In this document: piece by piece, positions 27,567 through 35,564 of the stretch | How the letters are laid out: every line of letters begins with the position of its first letter | How positions within the stretch are numbered: position 1 is the first letter of the stretch | Origin: Henriciella algicola | GTDB taxonomy: Bacteria > Pseudomonadota > Alphaproteobacteria > Caulobacterales > Hyphomonadaceae | Direction: 5' to 3' | Assembly (NCBI RefSeq): GCF_003576245.1 | Contig: NZ_QWGA01000003.1 | Location: forward strand, 868,001 to 932,000 | DNA length: 64,000 bases | Notes under the pieces: generated by a model | Databases searched by the model: none | What the model saw: only the letters and a program-made list of their open reading frames with translations | What the model was told of the DNA's origin: nothing | Made by a program: the position numbers and the translations under genes

Positions 27567-28199
27567 ATGACTTTGAAATGGCTGCCAAATGCCCTGACGA
27601 TCGGACGCTGCATTCTGGCGATCGTTGTTGGCTATACCATTCTGGATTTCGACAGGGATCAGCGCGCAGGCGATGGCGCGACGCTGATGGCGTTTCTGCC
27701 CTTCGCGCTCTTCTCCTTCGTGGCATTGACTGACTGGCTCGATGGCTGGCTTGCAAGGAAGCTGAACGCAGAGTCGGCCTTTGGCGCCCGGCTTGATCCG
27801 ATCGGTGACAAGTTGCTGTCGGCGTCCAGCCTGCTGGCGCTCGCCTTTATCGACAAATGGTCGTGGTACATCACCCTGCCGACGCTCGCTATTGTCAGCC
27901 GTGACGTGCTCATCACCGCCATGCGCGAGGCGATGGGCAATCCGGGAACGATGAAAGTGTCCAACAGTGCCAAGATGAAGACCGCGCTGGTCCTTGGCGG
28001 CATCGCACTCGTCCTTCTGGGCATGGCGATCAGTGCAGTTACGACAGGTGCAGACACTTATTCGCCGAACTGGGTCCTGTCGCGCGGCACGCTTCTGGCC
28101 GGCCTTGTCATGGTCTGGGTCGCAGCCGTTCTCGCGGTGATGACGGCCATCGACTATGTGAAGGGCCTGACCGCGTCAGACGACGACCCTCACCAATAG
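27567..28199 (+). CDS. pgsA: CDP-diacylglycerol-glycerol-3-phosphate 3-phosphatidyltransferase
   Basis: A 210-residue inner-membrane enzyme making phosphatidylglycerol phosphate. The CDP-alcohol phosphotransferase motif is visible as DWLDGWLAR, then GARLDPIGDK. About four to six hydrophobic segments are present. It lies 6 bases after uvrC and its last 10 bases overlap the end of the convergent NUDIX gene. Confidence 0.95.
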   Translation: MTLKWLPNALTIGRCILAIVVGYTILDFDRDQRAGDGATLMAFLPFALFSFVALTDWLDGWLARKLNAESAFGARLDPIGDKLLSASSLLALAFIDKWSWYITLPTLAIVSRDVLITAMREAMGNPGTMKVSNSAKMKTALVLGGIALVLLGMAISAVTTGADTYSPNWVLSRGTLLAGLVMVWVAAVLAVMTAIDYVKGLTASDDDPHQ

Positions 28200-28648
28200 C
28201 CGTCATTCGGCCCGCCCGCGAAGATTTCAGCGACGCGCCGCTGCGTCGCTGGCGTCGTATCTTCCGGCAGGGCGTGCGGATCGGCCCAGACAGTCTCTGA
28301 TATCTCGCCCACACTGGTTGCCTCGCCGCCCACCCAGTCGCCGGGCCGCACGTGATAGAAGACGACGTGATCGTTCGGAAAGACTGCCTCGTTCGAATAG
28401 ATGCCGACAAGACGCGGCGTGCCGGTCAGCTCGACGCCGCCCTCTTCCTTCAGCTCGCGGAGCAGCGAAACGCTGGCAATCTCGCCTTTCTCGACGCCGC
28501 CGCCGGGAAGGTAGAGCCCCTTGGTATAGGTATGGCGCACCAGCAGGACCTTACCGTCAGACCGCTCCACCAGAGCGCGCACGCCGAGCGTCATTGGCCG
28601 CCTGAAGCGGAACCATGCCTGAAAGATTCGCTGCCTGATGCGGGCCAT
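28190..28648 (-). CDS. NUDIX hydrolase
   Basis: A 152-residue pyrophosphohydrolase. The Nudix box spans GGGVEKGEIASVSLL then RELKEEGGVE, with the expected Gly, Glu, Arg-Glu and Glu-Glu positions. The start at 28648 is the first ATG; a TTG four codons upstream is possible. A basic N-terminus (ARIRQRIFQAWFRFRR) precedes the domain and may be a short membrane-facing helix. Nucleotide substrate unknown. Confidence 0.92.
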   Translation of the reverse strand: MARIRQRIFQAWFRFRRPMTLGVRALVERSDGKVLLVRHTYTKGLYLPGGGVEKGEIASVSLLRELKEEGGVELTGTPRLVGIYSNEAVFPNDHVVFYHVRPGDWVGGEATSVGEISETVWADPHALPEDTTPATQRRVAEIFAGGPNDGYW

Positions 28649-28738
28649 AACTCTACCCAATCTGTGAAAACGCCCCTCGCCAAACGGGCTAACACAGTCT
28701 AGTTAGCGCAGCGAACGACGAATTCGGAGCTAAAGACC

Positions 28739-28819
28739 ATGTTTGCACTTATCGCAATCGGCGTGACTGTCGCCATTTTCGGCATCCTGAACCTGATCGA
28801 CTATCGCCGTCTCGACTAG
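28739..28819 (+). CDS. 26-residue single-helix membrane miniprotein
   Basis: ATG to TAG, encoding MFALIAIGVTVAIFGILNLI plus the polar tail DYRRLD. GGAG lies about 9 bases before the ATG. The layout, a hydrophobic helix with a positively charged C-terminal tail, is that of genuine bacterial one-pass small proteins. It lies 18 bases before the TTG of the antiporter gene, so it may be translated from the same mRNA. No family known to me. Confidence 0.5.
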   Translation: MFALIAIGVTVAIFGILNLIDYRRLD

Positions 28820-28837
28820 GTTACCTGAAAAGTACCC

Positions 28838-29830
28838 TTGCCTGACCTGACGCTTCTTGCAGCCCTTGTCGGCGGCCTCGTCATTCTCGCCGTTGCGGGC
28901 GACTTCCTTGTAAATGGGGCCGTGGCACTCGCACGCCGGATTGGCGTGTCTCCGCTCGTGGCCGGTATATTGATTGTCGGCTTCGGCACATCCGCGCCAG
29001 AAATGGTCGTCGCGGTTGATGCCTCCAGCCAGGGGCAGCCCGGCATCGCCATCGGCAACATCGTCGGCTCGAACATCGCCAATATCTGGCTGGTGCTCGC
29101 CGTCCCCGCATTCCTCATCCCACTCGCCACACGCCAGTTCGGCCTTCGCCGGTCCTACTGGATCATGATTGCTGTGACGGCCGTCTGGATCGGCTGGACC
29201 GCTTTCATGCCGCTGACGCCGGTCTTCGGCTTCGTGCTGCTCGGCAGTCTCATCCTCTACTCGATCCTGATGCTGGTATGGACGTCCCAAGGCATCCGCA
29301 AAGGCATTGATGTCGGCCTCGAAGACGAAGGCGAGTCGCTTGGCACGACGGCCATGTGGTTCAATCTTCTGATCGGCCTGGTCGGCCTGCCGCTTGGCGC
29401 ACATCTCATCGTCGAAGGCGGCGCTGGTATTGCCCGTATCTATGCCGTGCCTGAGGAAGTGATCGGCCTCACCCTGCTCGCCATTGGCACCTCGCTGCCG
29501 GAACTCGGCGCGGGTATTGCGGCCGGGCTTCGTCGCCGCGGCGAAGTCGTGATCGGCAACGTCATTGGCTCCAACATCTTCAACCTTGCAGGCTCTGGCG
29601 CCATCATTGCCTTCTTCGGTCCAACAGATCTTGCCCCGACCTTTCTTCAGTTCGACCACTGGGCACTGGCGGGCGCCGCCATAATTCTCGGCCTGTTCGT
29701 CCTGCCACGCAGCCGTGTGACGCGGCTTGCAGCGCTCGCAATGCTGCTCGTCTATGCCGTCTACATCTACGGGCTGATCCATGGCTGGGACGTCACTGGC
29801 GAAGTGGAGAGCTGGATTGGCAGATCATAG
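28838..29830 (+). CDS. calcium/sodium antiporter (YrbG/CaCA family)
   Basis: A 330-residue inner-membrane cation exchanger with two inverted repeats. The alpha-1 motif is GFGTSAPEMVVA with GNIVGSNIANIWLVL, and the alpha-2 motif is AIGTSLPELGAGIA with GNVIGSNIFNLAGS. About ten hydrophobic segments. It starts at TTG: an in-frame stop lies four codons upstream, and no ATG appears before the first alpha repeat. It runs into the SDR gene with a short overlap. Confidence 0.92.
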   Translation: MPDLTLLAALVGGLVILAVAGDFLVNGAVALARRIGVSPLVAGILIVGFGTSAPEMVVAVDASSQGQPGIAIGNIVGSNIANIWLVLAVPAFLIPLATRQFGLRRSYWIMIAVTAVWIGWTAFMPLTPVFGFVLLGSLILYSILMLVWTSQGIRKGIDVGLEDEGESLGTTAMWFNLLIGLVGLPLGAHLIVEGGAGIARIYAVPEEVIGLTLLAIGTSLPELGAGIAAGLRRRGEVVIGNVIGSNIFNLAGSGAIIAFFGPTDLAPTFLQFDHWALAGAAIILGLFVLPRSRVTRLAALAMLLVYAVYIYGLIHGWDVTGEVESWIGRS

Positions 29831-30584
29831 GCTGACCCCGAAACGCGCTTTGATTACAGGCGCCGGCAAACGCATCGGCCGCGCGCTCGCTGAAGCGCTA
29901 GGCGAAGATGGCTGGAGCGTTGCGGTACACTACCGCTCATCTGCCGAAGGTGCGCAGGAAACTGCAGATGCGATCAGCAAAGCTGGCGGCATGGGCGTCA
30001 TCGTGCAGGGCGACCTCACCGAAGAGAAAGATTTGAAGGCCCTGATCCCGTCTGCGCAGGAAAAACTGGGCGGCCCGCTCAGGCTGCTCGTCAACTCTGC
30101 CTCAGCCTTTGAGGACGACACAGCCCTCGACCATGACCGTCAGGGCTGGGACCTTCATTTCGATGCCAATCTGCGCGCACCGATCGCGCTGTCGCAGGCA
30201 TTTGCCAAGGCGCTCCCTGGCGACGAGAAAGGCCTGATCATCAATGTGATCGACCAGCGCGTCTGGAAGCTCAATCCGCAATTCTTCACTTACACCCTGT
30301 CCAAAGCGGCGCTCCTGACAGCGACAAAAACACTTGCGCAGGCGCTGGCACCACACATTCGGGTCAACGGCATCGGCCCCGGCCCGACGCTCGCCAGCGT
30401 TCATCAGAGCGACGAAGAGTTCGAAGCTGAAAGACAGGCAACGCTGACGCAGGAAGGCTCCCGGCCTGAAGAAATCGTTCGCGCGATGCGCTATCTCATC
30501 GACGCCGACAGCGTCACGGGCCAGATGATTGCAACCGATGGCGGCCAACATCTCATGTGGCAAACACCCGATACGCAGGTCTGA
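29817..30584 (+). CDS. SDR oxidoreductase, FolM/pteridine-reductase-like
   Basis: A roughly 255-residue NADPH-dependent short-chain reductase. The N-terminal motif TGAGKRIGRALA with the Arg typical of pteridine reductases, NSAS in place of NNAG, and the catalytic YTLSK motif support a FolM-like role in dihydrofolate or dihydromonapterin reduction. The start is uncertain: TTG at 29817 with GGAGAG just upstream, or ATG at 29781 inside the antiporter gene. The stop overlaps the next ATG by one base. Confidence 0.85.
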   Translation: MADHRLTPKRALITGAGKRIGRALAEALGEDGWSVAVHYRSSAEGAQETADAISKAGGMGVIVQGDLTEEKDLKALIPSAQEKLGGPLRLLVNSASAFEDDTALDHDRQGWDLHFDANLRAPIALSQAFAKALPGDEKGLIINVIDQRVWKLNPQFFTYTLSKAALLTATKTLAQALAPHIRVNGIGPGPTLASVHQSDEEFEAERQATLTQEGSRPEEIVRAMRYLIDADSVTGQMIATDGGQHLMWQTPDTQV

Positions 30585-31606
30585 TGAACTTCTCTTCTGA
30601 TACGTCCGCGCCAGCGCATCCCGCCGTGCTTGAAGCCCTTGCGGGGGTGAACAATGGCATGCAGCCGAGCTATGGCGCCGATGAGGTGACCACGCGCCTG
30701 CGCGATGAGCTGACGCGTGTTCTGGAAACCGACGACTTCGATTTCTGGCTCTGCGCTTCGGGCACTGCGGCGAATGCGCTGGCCCTGTCCTGTTTCTGCC
30801 CGCCCATGGGCGCGATCCTCTGCCACGAGGAAGCCCACATCGCGCGCGACGAACGCTCCGCACCTGAATTCTTTACCGGCGGCGGCAAGCTTCAGCTTCT
30901 GCCTGGCGAGGGCGCGCAGATTGATGAAACCGCGCTTCGCGAGGCGATCGCAGGCATCAAGCCGGATTTTGTACATGAGACGCCGGCGCACGTCCTGTCG
31001 CTAACCAACCTCACCGAGTCTGGGACCGCCTACCCAGCCGCTCAGGTGAAGCATTTCAGCGCGCTTGCGAAGGATGCTGGCCTGACGGTCCACCTCGATG
31101 GCGCACGCTTTGCCAATGCGCTTGTCTCAACCGGGGCATCACCTGCGGAGATCAGCTGGAAGGCAGGCATCGACGTTCTCACGCTCGGCCTCACCAAGAC
31201 GGGGGCGATGGGGTGCGAGATCATTATCCTGTTCGGCAGTGCCCGGCAGAAATTCAATGAGCTGAAAGCCCGCGCCAAGCGCGCAGGCCATATGCCGCCC
31301 AAGATGCGCTATCTTGCAGCTCAGGCGATTGCCATGTTCGCAGATGATCGCTGGCTCTCCCTCGCCACCACTGCAAACCAGCGCGCACGCGAAGTCTCAA
31401 ACCTCCTTTGCCGGGACGGCGAGACCGAACTCGTCCACCCAGTACATGGCAATGAGATCTTTGTCCGCCTCAGCGATATCAATCTGCGTGCGCTGACGGA
31501 GGCGGGCGCGACCTTCTATCCATGGATCGGCGGGTCCCACCGCCTGGTGACGAGTTGGTGCACACCGCAAGAGACGATCGACCGCTTGTCTGAGCTACTC
31601 GCCTGA
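30584..31606 (+). CDS. low-specificity threonine aldolase (beta-eliminating lyase family)
   Basis: A 340-residue PLP enzyme splitting threonine or allo-threonine to glycine and acetaldehyde. Its ATG overlaps the SDR stop by one base (TGATG). Motifs are FSSDTSAPAHPAV, the cofactor-contact HLDGARFANAL and the PLP lysine in LGLTKTGAMGCE. The expected threonine-aldolase glycine-rich start is present. It forms the end of the rightward antiporter-SDR-aldolase run and overlaps the facing tetR by 12 bases. Confidence 0.9.
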   Translation: MNFSSDTSAPAHPAVLEALAGVNNGMQPSYGADEVTTRLRDELTRVLETDDFDFWLCASGTAANALALSCFCPPMGAILCHEEAHIARDERSAPEFFTGGGKLQLLPGEGAQIDETALREAIAGIKPDFVHETPAHVLSLTNLTESGTAYPAAQVKHFSALAKDAGLTVHLDGARFANALVSTGASPAEISWKAGIDVLTLGLTKTGAMGCEIIILFGSARQKFNELKARAKRAGHMPPKMRYLAAQAIAMFADDRWLSLATTANQRAREVSNLLCRDGETELVHPVHGNEIFVRLSDINLRALTEAGATFYPWIGGSHRLVTSWCTPQETIDRLSELLA

Positions 31607-32233
31607 AGAAGATTTGGAAGGCCGTAAGCCGTCCAACAGCCACTCACCAACGCGCTCGAAATACACGTCTTCATCAAGCGGCTTGTGGACCTTGCCCCTC
31701 AACACCTCCTGGTGGACAACACGGAGGAGCGAGGCCGACACGATGAGGATTGCCGCATGGCGCGCTTCATCGAAGGATTTGGGCCCGCCTTTTGACCGGA
31801 TCAGCCGCTCGGCCACAGCATCTATGCCGGACGAAAGATATTTCTGCAGGTAGAATTTCTGGATCTCTTCGTCACCCATGGCCTCCCGGATGCCAAAGGC
31901 GTGCACCTTTACATAAGACTCCGTGCGCGTGAGCGCGGCCATTTGCCGAAAATAACCTTTTACCGCATCGTCGAGATTGTCCTGCGGCTGACGGAGAATA
32001 TCCCTCATAGGCTCAGACCGTTCGTTGATCTGGTTGAGCAGATGGACGATCAGGCCGGTCCTGTCCTTGAAATAGTGGCGGAGGGTCGGTTCAGAGGTTT
32101 CGGCCGCAATCGCCAGCTGTCTGAAGGACGGCCTGTCGACGCCATCGCTCAGCACAAAGGTCAGCAGTTTATCAGTGAGCGCCTGCTTTTTCTTTTCAAA
32201 GTCTTGATTTCGGACGCCTGCCGGCCGGGCCAT
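31595..32233 (-). CDS. TetR family regulator, paralogue of the one at 3287
   Basis: A 212-residue protein that starts MARPAGVRNQD and shares the same layout with the TetR at 3287-3919. Its helix-turn-helix is PSFRQLAIAAETSEPTLRHY. The ligand-binding domain differs more. The gene faces the aldolase gene with a 12-base overlap. Two abutting AT-rich palindromes lie 56-80 bases upstream and could be its operator. Target genes are unknown; the divergent region leads only to the end of the tadG-like gene, so it likely acts in trans. Confidence 0.9.
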   Translation of the reverse strand: MARPAGVRNQDFEKKKQALTDKLLTFVLSDGVDRPSFRQLAIAAETSEPTLRHYFKDRTGLIVHLLNQINERSEPMRDILRQPQDNLDDAVKGYFRQMAALTRTESYVKVHAFGIREAMGDEEIQKFYLQKYLSSGIDAVAERLIRSKGGPKSFDEARHAAILIVSASLLRVVHQEVLRGKVHKPLDEDVYFERVGEWLLDGLRPSKSSSGE

Positions 32234-32288
32234 TCTCGCTCCCCAACTAATCTATCAGGTGGCTCAATTTCTATCGAACACCCAATAT

Positions 32289-32313
32289 AAAACTATAGTT
32301 TTCAATATATTGA
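32289..32313. promoter_or_regulatory. two abutting AT-rich palindromes upstream of tetR
   Basis: AAAACTATAGTTTT (32289-32302) and TCAATATATTGA (32302-32313) are perfect palindromes sharing one base. They are strongly AT-rich against a GC-rich background. Position suggests an operator overlapping the tetR promoter. Confidence 0.5.
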
Positions 32314-32350
32314 GAACGTAGTCAGTTTGTTACGATGGTCAAAGTAATTC

Positions 32351-34057
32351 TCACTGAACCAGCACAGGCGCGTTGCAGGAGGCGGTGTGAACCCAGACGT
32401 CCGCCTCACCAAGGCCTAGCCCCAATGCGGACGTCAGGCTGAAGACAAGCGTGTCGAGGGGCTGAGCAAGTTCTTCGAAGAGTCCTGACAAAATGGACGC
32501 GATATAAGCGTCGCTGAGCAACTGAATACCAATCACATCGATTTCATAGTCGAGCTCCGAGATCGCTGACGTGAGCAGTCCCTCCAGAGCCCGGCTCGTG
32601 CCAGCCGTCTTCGGATCACCGCCAATTTCATGGCGCATATAGCGCAGTTGCGCGTCGTCAGGATTGGCGGCCTGAACATCGGCGAACGCGTCAATCTGGA
32701 TCAGTCGACCATTCAGAATATGCGCCGGCTCAACGCGCGCTGATGCCCCCGAACCCTCAATGTCCGCGATACGCAGGCGTGCGAGAGATGGGCGCACAGC
32801 TACGTTGACCCGCTGAGGATCCCTCTCACCGGGCTCGCAGACGATATCTGTTATCCGCGCATCAGCTGCGGCCAGATCGATGTGGATTGGCAGGCTGATC
32901 AACGCATCAGACAGATGCCTGCCCCCGCCGATTTCTGCGATGACCGAAAGGCGCATCTGTGCGGTTGAAACTGTCTCCCCGGGAAGGCCTGACAGAGCGA
33001 ACCAAGATTGACCCTGAGGCCGCTCACCGATCACCAGAGACGCATCGACGTTTACCAGACGGCCCGCATGCGCAGACAGACCAAGATCAATCTGATTGTT
33101 GCCATTTGCGGTGATAGCGCTGGCCATCAGAAGCGGCAGCGCATCCAGTCTGACGCCTGTTCCGGCAGGTACATCGCCGAGCGCGCGCGGAGCAATTCGG
33201 CCCAGCTCGATCAGATCACCAACCTTTAAGGTGCGAGGGTCGCGCCCTGCGTCCTGAGAGAGTGAGCGAAGGGCCTGGCGTGCGAGGGCGCTATCGCCCA
33301 CCGTCTCGGCCATGGCCGACAGAAGATCTTCCAGTCCTATGTTTGTTTCGAGGACGTCCTCATAGGTCACGGCGGTCAACTCAAGGTCTTCAGCGAGCCA
33401 CTCAAGACAATCGATCATATCGATCTCTACATCGAGCAAGGCGTCATACGACATCGCGGAGAGGCCAATTTCGGCCCCAAGAAGCTCGGACAGGAGACTG
33501 TTCAGAATGCCATCTTCAAGCCGTGCGAGGCGAGACCCGACGGATATACCCGCTTCCGCGGACACCACTGCGACACCCGACACTTCCAGCCGCTTGGGCG
33601 ATCGCCCAAGAAATTCGAATAGTCTGTGCTGAGGTTCGGACAATGAGACACGGGCCGCGTTCACAGGCCCCTGCCCCACGACAAATCTTTCAGAAACGGG
33701 AAGGTCCTTGTCCGCCGTATATCGACCCGTCTCCACCTCGACCGTCATGCCGGTGGTTGAGCGAACCTCCTCGGCCTCCTCATCGTGCTCCAGATCAATA
33801 CCGGTACGGCCGTTGTCAGAGAGATAGGCTCTAGCAACGCTCTCAGCATTCAGAAGGTCGGAAGCAGCGACGAGGGCGGCCACATCAGCATGTCCCTGCA
33901 AGGCCCGCTTCTGGGTTGCAACTGCCCCGGTATCGATTGCGAGAGCTGCCATCATCGCGGCAATTGGCGCGAATGTGGCCGTGATGACAGCCACATTCCC
34001 TGCCCGCTCGCGCCCCAGAGCCGTTAGGCGTTCGAAGTAATTGAAGAGCGAGGGCAT
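32351..34057 (-). CDS. TadG-like pilus-assembly-type protein
   Basis: A 568-residue protein with one N-terminal membrane helix in the Tad-type segment (GNVAVITATFAPIAAMMAALAI), followed by a large extracytoplasmic region. That region has many acidic helices and no motif I recognise. TadG N-terminal regions of this kind anchor pseudopilin-like or pilus-stabilising proteins. The start at 34057 follows GGGAGG and overlaps the stop of the TadE-like gene by one base, so the two are coupled. Neither ATPase, prepilin peptidase nor Flp pilin is in the window. Confidence 0.78.
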   Translation of the reverse strand: MPSLFNYFERLTALGRERAGNVAVITATFAPIAAMMAALAIDTGAVATQKRALQGHADVAALVAASDLLNAESVARAYLSDNGRTGIDLEHDEEAEEVRSTTGMTVEVETGRYTADKDLPVSERFVVGQGPVNAARVSLSEPQHRLFEFLGRSPKRLEVSGVAVVSAEAGISVGSRLARLEDGILNSLLSELLGAEIGLSAMSYDALLDVEIDMIDCLEWLAEDLELTAVTYEDVLETNIGLEDLLSAMAETVGDSALARQALRSLSQDAGRDPRTLKVGDLIELGRIAPRALGDVPAGTGVRLDALPLLMASAITANGNNQIDLGLSAHAGRLVNVDASLVIGERPQGQSWFALSGLPGETVSTAQMRLSVIAEIGGGRHLSDALISLPIHIDLAAADARITDIVCEPGERDPQRVNVAVRPSLARLRIADIEGSGASARVEPAHILNGRLIQIDAFADVQAANPDDAQLRYMRHEIGGDPKTAGTSRALEGLLTSAISELDYEIDVIGIQLLSDAYIASILSGLFEELAQPLDTLVFSLTSALGLGLGEADVWVHTASCNAPVLVQ

Positions 34058-34494
34058 TAGTAGCCTCCCGCCCTGATAACGGCCTCCCGGCGAATATTCT
34101 TCTCCGGCAGCGGCAAGCCATTGTACAAATTCCACACAGGCAGGTGGCTCGCGTCAAAATCGACAACGACACGAAGATAGGTCGAGTCTTCTCCGAGGGC
34201 CTCTACACTCACATTGAGCGCCTCAAGGCTCAAAAGGCCACCCTCGCTGACCGTAGCAGCGACGTGTTGGTCAACGAGCGATTGGCGCTCAACGAGGTCG
34301 AGTCCACCCACCGCGGCGCGCGCGCTATTTGCTGCCAGCTGCTGAACTGAATGAACCGCCCCGAAGAAGACCCCATAAGCGATGATGCCGAACAGAAGGA
34401 ATAGGAGCACCGGCGCCACGATCGCAAACTCGACCGCTGACGAGCCTCCACTGCATCTTGATAACCGGCTTTTCTGCACTCCAGCACGCAACAT
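34057..34494 (-). CDS. TadE-like pseudopilin family protein
   Basis: A 145-residue protein with the TadE signature SSAVEFAIVAPVLLFLLFGI near residue 20: the conserved Glu just before the hydrophobic helix, then a periplasmic domain. The start at 34494 has GGAGG upstream; a longer frame is possible. It overlaps the TadG-like gene by one base. As a pair these are orphan parts of a Flp/Tad secretion system whose other components lie elsewhere or are absent. Confidence 0.85.
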   Translation of the reverse strand: MLRAGVQKSRLSRCSGGSSAVEFAIVAPVLLFLLFGIIAYGVFFGAVHSVQQLAANSARAAVGGLDLVERQSLVDQHVAATVSEGGLLSLEALNVSVEALGEDSTYLRVVVDFDASHLPVWNLYNGLPLPEKNIRREAVIRAGGY

Positions 34495-34942
34495 TGTCCC
34501 TCCTTGCGGACGCACATCCCCAGGTAGAGATGGCGGTGTTTTTTCCCGCTTTGAGGGGATTAGGCGGATCATTAATTAATGAAACATTCTGCCGTCTTGA
34601 AGAATTAGTAACTTATACTTAGCCGCCTATACGTTAACCTTGAATGGCGCTGTATTCATGAGATTTTTTGTATTTGCAGCATCGAAGATCGGCGAAGAAA
34701 CTTTTGTTTTATTTGATATTGTCTATGCTATAGGGAAATTGGATCTGCTTGCTCTGCACCCATGCGCAAATGAATATTTTCGATGATTATTCAATGCATT
34801 GGCGACGCACGAGCATCCATCTACACGCTATACGTGCTCTCCGGAAATCCCGAACAAGCTTGCGCCTGATAAAAATATAAAGTTAGGCGTCAGAACAACG
34901 GACTCACCCCCTCGGGGCGTGCGCGCTTTAATGTCGGGGAAA
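34495..34942. other. AT-rich non-coding stretch between tadE-like gene and tRNA-Val
   Basis: About 450 bases with no convincing coding frame on either strand. The part from 34570 to 34890 is much more AT-rich than the surroundings. It contains the upstream region of the tadE-tadG pair and the 3' flank of tRNA-Val. I see no clear terminator, attachment-site repeat or promoter hexamer pair that I would defend. Confidence 0.6.
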
Positions 34943-35017
34943 TGGTGGGCGGTACAAGGATCGAACTTGTGACCCCTACAATGTCAATGTAGTGCTCTAC
35001 CGCTGAGCTAACCGCCC
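34943..35017 (-). tRNA. tRNA-Val (anticodon GAC)
   Basis: A complete 75-base cloverleaf including the encoded CCA. Acceptor GGGCGGT pairs with ACCGCCC, the D arm is GCTCAGCGGTAGAGC, the anticodon stem CTACA/TGTAG holds loop TTGACAT (anticodon GAC), and the T arm contains the usual GTTCGATCC. Confidence 0.97.
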
Positions 35018-35035
35018 ATCCGTTTCGAAGCGGCC

Positions 35036-35064
35036 CTAATCGGACGTCGGAGCGTCCAAGTCAA
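35036..35064 (-). promoter_or_regulatory. sigma-70-type promoter of tRNA-Val
   Basis: On the minus strand, -35 TTGACT (35059-35064), a 17-base spacer and -10 GATTAG (35036-35041). It lies 18 bases before the mature tRNA end. Confidence 0.7.
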
Positions 35065-35084
35065 GCCTGTTTCAGCTGCAAATG

Positions 35085-35444
35085 TCAGGCAGCGATGACG
35101 CGGTCAACTTCCTCGACCAGCTCACGCAGATGGAAAGGCTTCGACAGGATCTTTGCACCTGCGGGCGTCGGCGTGCCGGAAGCCAGTGCGACGGCTGCAA
35201 ACCCGGTAATAAAGACGATCTTCATGGCCGGGTCGAGCTCTGCGCCGCGTCTGGCGAGTTCGATGCCATCGATGCCAGGCATGACGATGTCCGTCAGCAG
35301 CAGGTCGAACACCTCACGCTCAAGCGCGTTCAGCGCCGTCTCGCCATCCTCGAAGTCCTGAACGTCGTGTCCGGCCCGTTTCAGCGACGCAGCCAGAAAG
35401 GTGCGCATCATTTCATCGTCTTCGGCGAGAAGTATCTTGCTCAT
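35085..35444 (-). CDS. cpdR: response regulator CpdR
   Basis: A 119-residue single-domain receiver. It starts MSKILLAEDDEMMRTFLA, has the phospho-acceptor Asp in LLLTDIVMPGIDGIELARR, the ITGFAAVAL segment and the lysine motif LSKPFHLRELV. These match CpdR, the alphaproteobacterial adaptor switch that, when unphosphorylated, takes ClpXP to the cell pole and primes destruction of cell-cycle substrates such as CtrA-pathway proteins. The start at 35444 is set by this family beginning. It diverges from the N-formylglutamate amidohydrolase gene, as in Caulobacter relatives. Confidence 0.93.
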   Translation of the reverse strand: MSKILLAEDDEMMRTFLAASLKRAGHDVQDFEDGETALNALEREVFDLLLTDIVMPGIDGIELARRGAELDPAMKIVFITGFAAVALASGTPTPAGAKILSKPFHLRELVEEVDRVIAA

Positions 35445-35564
35445 GGGGACTGCGTTCCGGCTATCTGACTGTCGTTTGATCGCACAAAGCACGGTTCGGG
35501 TAAATCGACGGTGAACGTGGGAGTAAAGCTTGACCCGGAAAGCCAATGACCGACCTATGGCACG

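Noticed and set aside
28730-29782. A 350-codon minus-strand frame opposite the antiporter gene.
   Set aside because: The plus strand has both CaCA alpha repeats; the minus translation is Asp/Glu/Arg-rich with no fold signal.
34943-35017. tRNA-Val as an integration site for a genomic island.
   Set aside because: No direct repeat of the tRNA 3' end and no integrase was found within the window.
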